Positions 20,027 to 28,316 of a stretch of DNA of 28,316 nucleotides are shown here, piece after piece; within the stretch, counting starts at the first letter, position 1, and each line of letters begins with the position of its first letter. Position numbers and translations under genes: made by a program. Source of the stretch: Ophiothrix spiculata (taxonomy: Eukaryota; Echinodermata; Ophiuroidea; Amphilepidida; Ophiotrichidae); assembly GCA_000969725.1 (NCBI GenBank), contig JXSR01S029056.1. The stretch is one strand, 5' to 3'. A model generated the notes under the pieces. That model was not told where the DNA came from, did not search any database, and saw nothing but the letters and a program-made list of their open reading frames with translations.

Positions 20027-20188
20027 CGGTGAAAATCGCAGCAACTCCATGAGGACTTTGATGACAGCCCGGTGACTCGTCTTACTGTCATCATCCCCCT
20101 TCTTACGTTGTTTGTCCCACAGGTCTTGTTCATTGATGAATTCCAAGATGAAACTATGCAGTATCTGGTCATCCATCTCCCCAACTTC
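20027..20188 (-). CDS. Internal exon of unrecognised helical protein (partial gene)
   Basis: On the minus strand a 162-bp segment lies between an acceptor (CCCAATACAG) and a donor (CCG followed by GTAAGAAC). It encodes 54 residues in phase 0 at both ends, beginning EVGEMDDQILHSFILEF and ending LMELLRFSP. An amphipathic helix (residues 6-24), a charged linker rich in K and D (28-36) and a second helix (38-52) fit an all-alpha solenoid, but no family motif is decisive. Strand and phase match the ARM-like exon 19 kb downstream, so both could be one gene with a giant intron; separate genes remain possible. The frame runs open by chance for about 340 nt past the donor. The acceptor lies 13 nt from the tandem tail of an inserted LINE. 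Confidence 0.5.
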
Positions 20189-20202
20189 CTGTATTGGGAT
20201 AA

Positions 20203-20238
<36 letters not shown>

Positions 20239-20930
20239 TTTATTTGTTTTCATCTCATATAATAATTTACAATCATATACTTTAGAATTATACTAAATAA
20301 CAGTCTATAATGAGATGTGGATGCCATCAATAACGCAGAGCATGTGGAAGATGGCACCCATAATAGGGTTACAAGATATGAAAAATATATAACAAAATAC
20401 ATTCAAAAATAAAACATTTATGACGATATTTTATACATCTATATAAAAATAAATCAAACTGGTATTATGCCTTCATAAAACACTATTTAAATGTACCACA
20501 AGTGATTTATTTCATTAAAAGTAGTTTATTGACGTCAAATTAGGGTGCAAGACAAACATTGGACATGAACTGAAATATAAAGGTTTCTGCGTACTAAACT
20601 TTGATTGTAGGGTATTAATATTGAGTAAGGATGTGTTTTTTAAGATTTGTTTTGAAGGAAGCCAGGGAAACCGAATTTTTAATGTTAGCGTCTAGTTTAT
20701 TCCAGTTGATAGGACAATGAAGGTAAATGATTAGAAAGATTAGATTAGCCAATGTATGAAGTGATTTATCAAGCAGTCAACAACCTGCTTTTTGTATTGA
20801 TAATTGAATACCATACTTAAGTTCACAAAGAGGTTTTTAGCGAGTGAATATTTTTCTGCTCTAAAACAAGATTTATAAAAGAAATATTTATCTGCATTTC
20901 ACATTTCATCAATATGGTTCATATCAAGCC
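20203..20930 (-). mobile_element. LINE 3' end with (TTGA)n tail next to an exon
   Basis: On the minus strand a diverged LINE 3' region ends in nine TTGA units (20203-20238). It has a 3' UTR of about 375 bp and a remnant of the reverse-transcriptase C-terminus (stop at 20615-20617). The tail ends 14 nt upstream of the AG of the acceptor for the exon at 20027-20188, in the same sense as that exon. The upstream (5') limit near 20930 is uncertain. Confidence 0.7.
20615..20773 (-). pseudogene. LINE reverse transcriptase C-terminal remnant (52 codons)
   Basis: The minus-strand frame ends NWNKLDANIKNSVSLASF followed by KTNLKKHILTQY and stop. This fits the LINE-RT terminal pattern W-N-x-L-x-x-x-I-K-x-S-x-x-x-F-K-x-x-L-K-x-x-L-x-x-Y. 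Upstream, a different frame stays open (HFIHWLI), consistent with a frameshift. It is a more diverged element than the LINE at 14242-15054. Confidence 0.65.
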
Positions 20931-23485
20931 CGTATTTAGGGGGTGTGGTGAGGACGTCGCACCCCACCCCTAATTTGACAATGTACCAATAAGTACAAAA
21001 AGGTCCCCAAACAACACAAAACACCATTATAATGTTAATTTTTGTTGTGGTAAAATACAACATAAACCCCCTTTTTTCAAAACCACTGAAATTAGTTTAG
21101 GGTCGTGGGATATAGCCATATGCATTATACAGATATGGAAAAAAGAAAAATGGCACTGAAAATATTTGCGGTACATCTATGAATAGGTATTTCTCAATAG
21201 TGATTGGTTACACATTTGCATCGAAAAAAGGCATTGAAGGGGGCATCTATCAGCATTCATGGTTCCAATTTGTGTTCTTTTTTGATAGACAAAAATTCTT
21301 TGATGTAATGATAAGATCTAGATTATCTATTTTATTTGTATCTAATTTGGAAAGGTGTATAATGCACAGATACAGCATCCCGTTAAGCTGTGGGTCCCCT
21401 GTACGAATAGACTCCTTCATGGAGTATGCATGTTATGCAAGTACTTGATTGATTGATTGATTTAAAAGAAATGCTTATAAATGACACCATGATGTTAAAT
21501 GAATAAATGAATGGCGTCATTTAAAAGCCTATGAATGACACGGCACCATTTAGGTTGCAACATTTAACAATATTGGCTACAAAATTTAAGGGCCAAATTA
21601 AGGTATCATAGTAAAGGATTGGCATAAGGGCGGCACTCTTGATTGACAGCGACTTTCCACGACTCAGGGACATAAGGGTAGCACAATTGTATGAGAATGA
21701 CTTCTCTCTCCTTCTCCTACACCTTCTCCTCTCCCTCCCCATCATTCTATAAATAGAATCAATCAAGAACAACTAGAATCCATGTCTACAGTTGTCAAGC
21801 AGGCGTGGTAGTTATGCAACAAAAGACACAGACAATCTAGATTCGCTAAGTTCAAGGATGATATGACTACGATTAAGACACTTTTAGGTGTACAATCATC
21901 CAATACCAGCTGATCATTGTCACCTATTTAAAGACATGATACTAAATAATATCGACAACACCAAGCCTTGAATTAAAAATGTCCCAAAAAAGATGGTGGT
22001 TAAGCTTATAGATTTATTCCACCCATAATCAATGACAGCATTATTGACACCAAAACCTGCTCCATACGTATGAGCTGTCCGCTAGTCATCTAAGGATATT
22101 TAGCCAGTTTTTGAGCAACAAAATCTCGTCACACCCAGGAGTTTATGTCCGCCAAGTGGGATTGAAAAAGATATGGTAAGGCAATGCAAATCGGCTTGTT
22201 TGATAGTGTCCTTTCTGATTTTCCATATTGTTAAACAAGTTGCAAGGACTACATAAGTTTGTTGATGTATTTTGATGATTGTTGGTACATATAGTTTCCC
22301 ATCATATTATGTCTCATTGCTATAAGGGGCGCACAATTAGATTTCCAAGGGGGGAGTAGGAAGTTGGGTTCGGGGTTGATTTTTTTTCCGCCCCATTCGG
22401 GGGCGATTTTTTTTTTTTTAAATTACTGATTTTCTGCCTATTCCATGTTCAGGTGGATTTTATTTTATTTCTTCTGCCTGTGGAGGGGGAATTTTTATCA
22501 AAAAACTTGTAAAGGCACTTGTACAGTACTCTAGAATTGATTCATTTAAAGCTACATTATAACTTCTGAATAATCGGGGGGGGGGGGTCAAAGTTTAAAA
22601 CTTATCCCATTATAGCTTGATATTGATATTGATTATAAAAAAACATACAAAAATTCAATCAACTGAGTACAGCAATACTTAGCAGAAATAACTATACAGA
22701 TTTTCAAACAATAGACCTTAATCTATATATATTCTCCCTGTCCCCAAACCGTGTATCCTAAACCTTGTGATCTCAAGTAGCACTCCACAGGAAAGCACGG
22801 AGGAAACTTCTAATATGGAAAAATTGGAGTTCATTTAGGATGTCAATCAAATTGTGAAGATCTATATTTAAATTTTGTGACTGTAATATTCACCATAGAT
22901 CCTAAAGGAAAGCTAGCCATCATAAAGGGCAGACTTCTGGGCAGACTTGTAACCAGCAATAGTGCAGGAGTGCAACATACCACCAGATCCTAACCATCAT
23001 AAAAGAACCGGCATGAAACCAAGAGTATGCAGGGACTCGACAAATGATACATAATGAAACAAAACAAATAAATATGAAGTCTGACACTTGTGTAGGCCTA
23101 CTACTTCAATATATCATATCAATAAAAAACTATTCTTTCCTCAAATCCCCATCGCTCGCCACCCCAATGTTTAATTTCTATTCCTACTAGTGTAAACCAA
23201 TTGATCTTTCATTTCTATTCCATAAATGCGTTAACGCCTATCCAAAAAAGCCAAGATAATAGAGAATTATTACCTTGATAGGATTAAGCCAGCAATATGT
23301 TTTCTAATCTGGGCCCTGTCTAGATCTCACCTAAAATAAAACTCGCTGATTTTGAAGGAAGTTGACAATTTTTGTTGAGATGACGCATTTGAATCATCTA
23401 AGTCCCTTGTGTTGCTTGGCAGTTGATTCCAATCAAAGGGTTGATCCACACTTTCCTGAACACTAATTATACGTACATTTGAAAG
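20931..23485. other. Unassigned sequence with weak repeat character
   Basis: No supported exon. Low-complexity G- and T-runs at 22350-22420 and 22576-22590, near AAGGGGCGCACAATTAGATT (about 22324), suggest a decayed transposon end. A frame at 21179-21448 has no recognised motif. Confidence 0.35.
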
Positions 23486-23855
23486 TCCTGGGGGTACTCA
23501 GATTTCGGTTGGGTACGGACGCGCGGCCGGAGTTTTCGACTACCACCCGGTTTGTAAACCTGAGGAAGTAAAAAAATGCTACCCATATGTAAACCAATTT
23601 GACTTTAACAACCGTTATTTAGACCATTCAATGCATTTTTACGATGTAAATTGCACTTCAAAAGCCCAATTTGGCAACCGATATGTAAACCAAAGGAAAA
23701 ATTGGTCAAAAAATGGTAATTTTTGAAAAATGTAACCGTTATGTAAACCATTTTTCAAATTTTTAAGGGCCTTTGGTAAACCTGGGAGGTTAAATGCAAC
23801 CATTCTCGGCCGCGCGGCCGTACACCCACCTTTCCCCTAAGTACCACCCCCCGGG
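23486..23855. mobile_element. Foldback element with GC-rich ends and GTAAACC repeats
   Basis: The ends CCTGGGGGTACTCAG and CCCGGGGGGTGGTACTTAG are inverted. They converge on CGCGCGGCCG (23520-23529) and on the palindrome CGGCCGCGCGGCCG (23807-23820). GTAAACC occurs five times inside in one orientation (23554, 23589, 23685, 23743, 23776). The flanks TTTGAAAG and TTTCCAAG could be a decayed 8-bp duplication, which would suggest hAT, but this is weak. Confidence 0.65.
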
Positions 23856-24488
23856 TTTCCAAGCCCTGCCGTCAACTTGAAATAAGAGAGTTGTTACCAC
23901 ATGGCTATCTGATGCTTCAAGCTAGTGTAAAGTTACAGGTAGAAATCCCTAGAGTAGTATGTACTGGTGCGGTGCAGGGAATGCATTAGTTAAATTTGTT
24001 CGTGAAGAAAAGAAGAAAAAAACAGGTTTATGCGATGGTGTGTATGAGGGTGCTGAACTATATTTTTCATTTTTTTTATGTGAATCTTTTGATTATGAGC
24101 GATACTAATTAAATTTAGATACTTATATAAAACCACAAGCAAAGACAAGTTGATATGATTTTGATAACTGAATAGACTCGAAGTATGATCTATTTAAAAA
24201 AAAAAAGCTTGGCCATTTATACAGAAGAAGCACGGGATTCATAATTTATGAGTTTGAACTTTGTCATGCCTTAACGGACATGTCCTAGGGCAAGACCTTA
24301 GTTGCCTCAAAGACCTGTGGATATTGGGAAGCTGTTAAAGTAACTGCTTTAGTAATTTTTATGATCCCAAAGACAGTTAGATTACTGATTTCACATCACT
24401 GCTGCTAAGGTGTGGTTGAAGAAAAATCAAGGAAAGTTACTAGTAGCTTCAACTGCCCTGTATAGGTCCTCACTGTTGGGATCAAATG

Positions 24489-24770
24489 TTACTATACCTC
24501 ATAAATATCTATTAGGCAACCATGAAATATAATTGGTAAGTTTTACCTGATGCTTACTTCCCTCAAGTGCGCGTTGGGGTGTGCGTAATACTCACACGGG
24601 GAAAAAATTGAAAAACTACTGCACCCCTACTATCGCACCCCAATAACCATGTCACTCATAAGTTGAATTCATTGTGGTAGGTGATCAAGAACGACGGACG
24701 TTTTATAACGTTTTTGTTGTCGTTGTTGTGTTTACATCTTCCTTAGTGGAATATTTATGAGGTATAGTAA
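24489..24770. repeat. Inverted-repeat-bounded segment
   Basis: A perfect 20-bp inverted repeat (TTACTATACCTCATAAATAT) lies at 24489-24508 and 24751-24770 around 242 bp of mixed sequence. Probably a small DNA transposon. No target duplication was found. Confidence 0.55.
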
Positions 24771-24775
24771 AAAAT

Positions 24776-24915
24776 ATACAACATGGATTTTTGGGGGGCA
24801 GTATTGAAAATTCCTGATCCCTTGGTGTTGGATGCGTGTAACCACTTCGTAGTCACACGAATCCAACACCTCGGGATCAGTAATTTTCAATACTTCCCTC
24901 TATACCATGTTGTAT
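24776..24915. repeat. 140-bp imperfect hairpin
   Basis: The outer ends ATACAACATGG and CCATGTTGTAT pair. Further in, CAGTATTGAAAATTCCTGAT and ATCAGTAATTTTCAATACT pair, then GGTGTTGGAT and ATCCAACACC, leaving a loop near 24838-24853. It is a MITE-like foldback; if transcribed it would make a long hairpin RNA. It starts 6 bp after the inverted repeat ending at 24770. Confidence 0.75.
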
Positions 24916-25139
24916 TTGTATTATATGATACAACAGAGACATTCAGCAAATAGTAAAAGCAAAAAAAGAATGTTCCCACATGCAGCGAAGGGAAAATGCA
25001 TACAACAAATGCAGAAAATAAATAGCCAATATTTCAACAAGTTAAACTTGTCTTTGTCAAGGTAGAGCCCCTGGACACTCACATATGTGAGAAGGATATA
25101 TATGTCCGGCAGTCAATACCCCTTTTTTCAGGCCGCCAG

Positions 25140-25410
25140 GCCGCTCACTAGATTACCATTTTTAGTGTGATTTAGTTCTTTAGACCCTGTTTTTGAGGAA
25201 AATAGTTTAAACTGCAAAAATTACTCCTGAAATGAGAAAATTTTCAGTTCAGGAGGCTATTTTTAGCCACAATTTCAGTTCACTAGACCCCCAAAACCAA
25301 TTTTTAAAGGTCCATTTTTTACAGAAAATCAGTTCACTTGACCCCCACTTCGGCGCTTCGCACCTGACATACCTACCACTTTCAACATTGAGTGCCCCCC
25401 CCCTGGGGGC
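25140..25410 (+). repeat. C/G-run dispersed repeat, diverged copy 3
   Basis: Related to 7462-7850 by the same subunits: CAGTTCACTAGACCCCC, CAGTTCACTTGACCCCC and TTTAGTTCTTTAGACCCTG. It ends at GAGTGCCCCCCCCCTGGGGG. More diverged than copies 1 and 2 and lacking their outer part, so it may be a related subfamily. Confidence 0.55.
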
Positions 25411-26015
25411 AGAGATCAAAGTAGATAGAGCATACTTGCTCTTGAACTCTACATTTTCAGGCTTTAAATGTGCATTTTTCATTTTCAAAGACCCATAACA
25501 TCTGATGACGACTCATATTTTGCCTTTAATAAGGTGTGGTTGCAAGATCGATACACCTCTGCAGGTAACAGTCAATTATCTTGCTGACAAAAATGACACT
25601 TTACAGAAAAAGTATATGTTCTGGTGAATGTTATTCTGTCAAATCCATGTATTAAACATACACTGATGAAATTGAATTTGATAGACGAAATGTAATGTTG
25701 AACCCAAATGAAACTATAGGTTGGACAATATGAGTTTGAGATTTATTTTAAAGCTCAAAATAATGGAAACAGAAAACTCTATATGCAATTTTAGTCTCAA
25801 ACAACAAATTGTTGATTAAAAACATCCCAGATCTGACCAAGTAAACTTTCTTTGATTTGCTACTTAGAAATTTAGAAATATTTGAAACACAGTTTTATCC
25901 CAAGCAAAAAAATGTTGGAATCCACACTAAGGCCTACAGAAGAATTCCAAACTTCCTACAGCTGAAATAATGTGTCCCTGATCACAGAAGGCTCATTCCA
26001 CGGAAAATGGGCTAT

Positions 26016-26330
26016 GTGCACCCCCTAAAGAAGACATCCATATTTTCTCTGGAAAAATTGGGAATTCCATGTTTGATTATTTCATTCCTTCTTTAGGGGT
26101 ATGTTCCATCTTAAGACAGAAAATTGGGAATTCCTGTGCCTTCTTTACCCATTTGATCAAAAAAATGTGAATATTTTGGGAATATGCACTAAATTGGCGA
26201 AAATATTTCGGAATTCCCATGCCTTCTTAACCATCATGGAGGGAAAACGTTGATTTATTTTGGGATTTCCCACTGAGAAATTCATGCAAAATATTTGGGA
26301 ATCCCATGCCTTCTTTTGGGGTGTACCATT
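26016..26330. repeat. Degenerate repeat with GGGAATTCC units
   Basis: The stretch contains repeated blocks of the type AATTGGGAATTCCATGCC followed by TTCTTT (about 26057, 26125, 26205 and 26295) at 65-90 bp spacing. It is bounded by GTGCACCCCCTAAAGAAG and the inverted CTTCTTTTGGGGTGTACC, so it is probably an old foldback element. Frames through it on the minus strand are repeat-derived. Confidence 0.55.
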
Positions 26331-26501
26331 GATTTCTTGAATGGCCCAATGAAACTTTTTTGACTTCAAACAAAAAAACAGTTTTTTTATTTGACCATAT
26401 ATAAGCAGGTTTTTCACTCATACGTTTGTTACTTGGTACGTGAGTAGTATTTCCCAAACAGAAATTTAAAGTTTTTCTATCCAAAAAGTTACACCAAAAT
26501 G

Positions 26502-26863
26502 TCACAAACGTTACCAAACAAAACAATGCGTTAAAAAAAATCTTGACAATAGAATTTCCTACAACTTTGTAAATATGTCACCCATCATCTTTGTTAAGCG
26601 CAATACAAAATTATAAATATATATAAAACATGTCAGAGAAAATTACAATCAATTGGAGCAAAAAAATCATATCCGTGCGATGTCACGAACGTTACATGAA
26701 TTTTATTCAGGATTTTGGCGATTAATTTTATTTTCAAACATCTACATATCTTGGTCCCACCAGTGGGCACTATTATCAACAACATACTTGTGCATGCAAT
26801 GTCTATGTTAGGAGCAAAAGCCATTTAAAAGAGAAATTTTTCACTTTTGATCACAAACGTTAC
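26502..26863 (+). repeat. Three spaced copies of TCACAAACGTTAC
   Basis: TCACAAACGTTAC at 26502-26514, TCACGAACGTTAC at 26683-26695 and TCACAAACGTTAC at 26851-26863, all in the same orientation and 168-181 bp apart. Sequence between copies is not otherwise obviously repeated. Confidence 0.7.
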
Positions 26864-26903
26864 TTTGGAATCTCCCAGAAGAAACATAAAGTAACCTGTG
26901 CCA

Positions 26904-27174
26904 GGCGACATGGCCTAGCGGTTATAGCGTCGGTCTCACAATCCAAGGATCGTGGGTTCGAATCCCAGCCCTGCCGCTTGAGCTACCAAAAAGCCCAACA
27001 GTAAAATTCTGTCGTCTATTGTCTATCAGAATTTCGGGCCTCGAATCTGGTTAAATGGACGTTAAATCTGCGTATGTATAAATGGTATTTGCTCGCCTTG
27101 TCAAAGTTGGCGCTGGTGCCTCTCATGAGGAGTTCTGCCGACAACGACAGATACAGATACAGATACAGATAGAG
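26904..27174 (+). mobile_element. tRNA-derived SINE (Met-tRNA-like head) with (ACAGAT)n tail
   Basis: A perfect box A (TGGCCTAGCGG, 26911-26921) and a perfect box B (GGTTCGAATCC, 26955-26965) sit at normal tRNA spacing. The anticodon arm GTCGGTCTCACAATCC resembles elongator tRNA-Met with CAT changed to CAC. The unrelated body runs to a short tandem tail of ACAGAT units (about 27147-27172). The head cannot pair a normal acceptor stem, so this is a retroposon and not a working tRNA gene. It is the best-preserved pol III promoter in the window. Confidence 0.85.
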
Positions 27175-28316
27175 ACCTTGGTCATTTCAACATTGGAGTA
27201 CATGCACCAGTACAAAAGATAATTCACAGAACATAATCAGTTGAATGACACGACAAATTCAAGTCAATATCTCACAACTTCTTAAACATTTGTAAAAATC
27301 GTAAGGGAAAAATGGCCTTGAAATATTGCGGAAACTGCCACAATGCTTTATTTGGCTTCACCAAGAGAGCGTATCAGCAATTCCTGATTGTGTCTAAGCA
27401 TGGACTCACAAGGGATTGGTTGCAGACTTCCACATTCACGCAAACACAAAGGGAAAAAAGAAGACAAACTTGAGATTGAATCAAAACAAATAATAACAAT
27501 GAGTTCACATATCATTCAAACGCCCTGATAATCTGAAGCCAAATCAATCTAAAGAGTTATATTGGGTTTTCAACTGATGGTATTTCAGAATAACAGAGTT
27601 TGGTGTATTGACAGATAACTAGCAAGCTTTTTCTTAAGTGGACATGGACAAGGAGCCAGAAATTTGAAAAAGCAGCTCCTGTTCCTTAAAATTGCCAGAG
27701 AACCAGGAGTCATTTTTTCTATTGGATCAAGAAAATCAAGAATTTATCAATAAGAGAAGAAGTTGGTTGATTTTCTTCTGATGAAATGTATTGTTTTTTC
27801 AAAAATGTGTTTCCAATCATTTTCTTCACAAATTTTGACTCTTAAAGAGATGCAGGGCACTGTTGTAGGAAAAAATATCGTCACCTGGGAGTCATTTTTT
27901 CTGTCCCACCAGGCGCAAAAAATTGGGAAGCATTGGATAAAAATCACCCAGAGTCCACTTAAGAAAAATCTTGATTACTAGAAAACCTAGCATAACCTAA
28001 TGAGAAAAAGTGCTGTTTCGTGTTAATGTCTGGTTTCAAGTGATCACAAACTGTATGTGCAATAAGGCCAAAAAAAATCTTTGGTTGCCCTCCACAGCTT
28101 TTTTCAGAGAGGGTCGGTCGGTCGTGTTTTTTTTGTGTGTTTTTTTAATTCTTTTTTAATACTCTTCCACGGACTGCTAGGCCGATCGGCCGCTCCAGCC
28201 TTCACAACTTCCCCCGCGACGTCCAAATCAAAACAATCAAATTCTTCTTGTAGTGATTTGGGACATCCTAAACATTTTGAGGGTTGAATATCGAAAAAAG
28301 CAAAAATATACCTTTT
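27175..28316. other. Unassigned sequence at window end
   Basis: A 15-mer GGAGTCATTTTTTCT occurs near 27707 and 27888, suggesting diverged repeat units. A GGTCGGTCGGTCG run lies near 28111, followed by T-rich sequence and CCGATCGGCCG near 28182. No gene could be supported. Confidence 0.35.

Noticed and set aside
21179..21448. 89-codon plus-strand frame
   Set aside because: No motif, no splice sites at sensible positions, and it lies in low-complexity surroundings.
21441..21465. Second LINE (TTGA)n tail on the plus strand
   Set aside because: Only three to four units and no LINE-like sequence upstream; could be chance.
26904..26977. Genuine tRNA gene
   Set aside because: Boxes A and B are perfect, but the acceptor stem does not pair properly and a SINE body with an (ACAGAT)n tail follows directly.
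27311..27472. 53-codon ATG frame on the plus strand
   Set aside because: No homology recognised, no splice or promoter context, and its length is expected by chance.

Overview
This window looks like AT-rich intergenic and intronic DNA from an animal. There are no prokaryotic operons and no long open frames. Instead there are tRNA-derived SINEs, 3' ends of non-LTR retrotransposons, many short foldback DNA transposons (MITEs), and a few short open stretches bounded by metazoan splice sites. The mixture of repeats suggests a marine invertebrate, perhaps a deuterostome such as an echinoderm or hemichordate. That placement is an inference from the general character of the repeats, not from a marker gene. 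One run of 50 Ns (15450-15499) marks a draft assembly gap.

Host coding content is sparse and on the minus strand. An exon at 898-1104 (69 codons, phase 0 at both ends, good acceptor and donor) resembles an armadillo (ARM) repeat. A second splice-bounded exon at 20027-20188 (54 codons, phase 0 at both ends) is helical and unrecognised. They share strand and phase and may belong to one gene with a very large repeat-filled intron, but the sequence does not prove it. A possible 40-bp micro-exon lies at 1464-1503.

The rest is mostly mobile DNA. Left part (1.6-8.7 kb): an Ala-tRNA-like SINE (1635-1893), a TTAA-flanked MITE (2046-2366), a Met-tRNA-like SINE split by a TTA-flanked MITE (2468-2768), two copies of another tRNA-derived SINE (3392-3552 and 5865-6025), a 597-bp long-TIR element packed with TTAGTCA motifs (5060-5656), and further foldbacks at 6.2-6.8, 7.0-7.3 and 8.4-8.7 kb. 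Middle (9.3-16.1 kb): a 1-kb foldback with perfect 65-bp arms, a 150-bp TA-flanked MITE, a foldback family with a perfect 34-bp palindrome, a second copy of that family interrupted by a 5'-truncated LINE, a tandem duplication spanning the assembly gap, and a MITE with an 8-bp target duplication. Right part (17-28 kb): an inverted second copy of a C/G-run repeat family, a second Ala-tRNA-like SINE, a LINE 3' end directly abutting the 20-kb exon, a GC-rich-ended foldback at 23.5-23.9 kb, nested hairpins at 24.5-24.9 kb, a third C/G-run repeat copy and a Met-tRNA-like SINE with an (ACAGAT)n tail.

No complete gene, CRISPR array or operon was found, and no genuine tRNA is supported. The most interesting points are nested insertions that give relative ages, the likely use of a retrotransposon tail as the splicing branch-point region of a host exon, and two foldback elements carrying dense arrays of one short motif.
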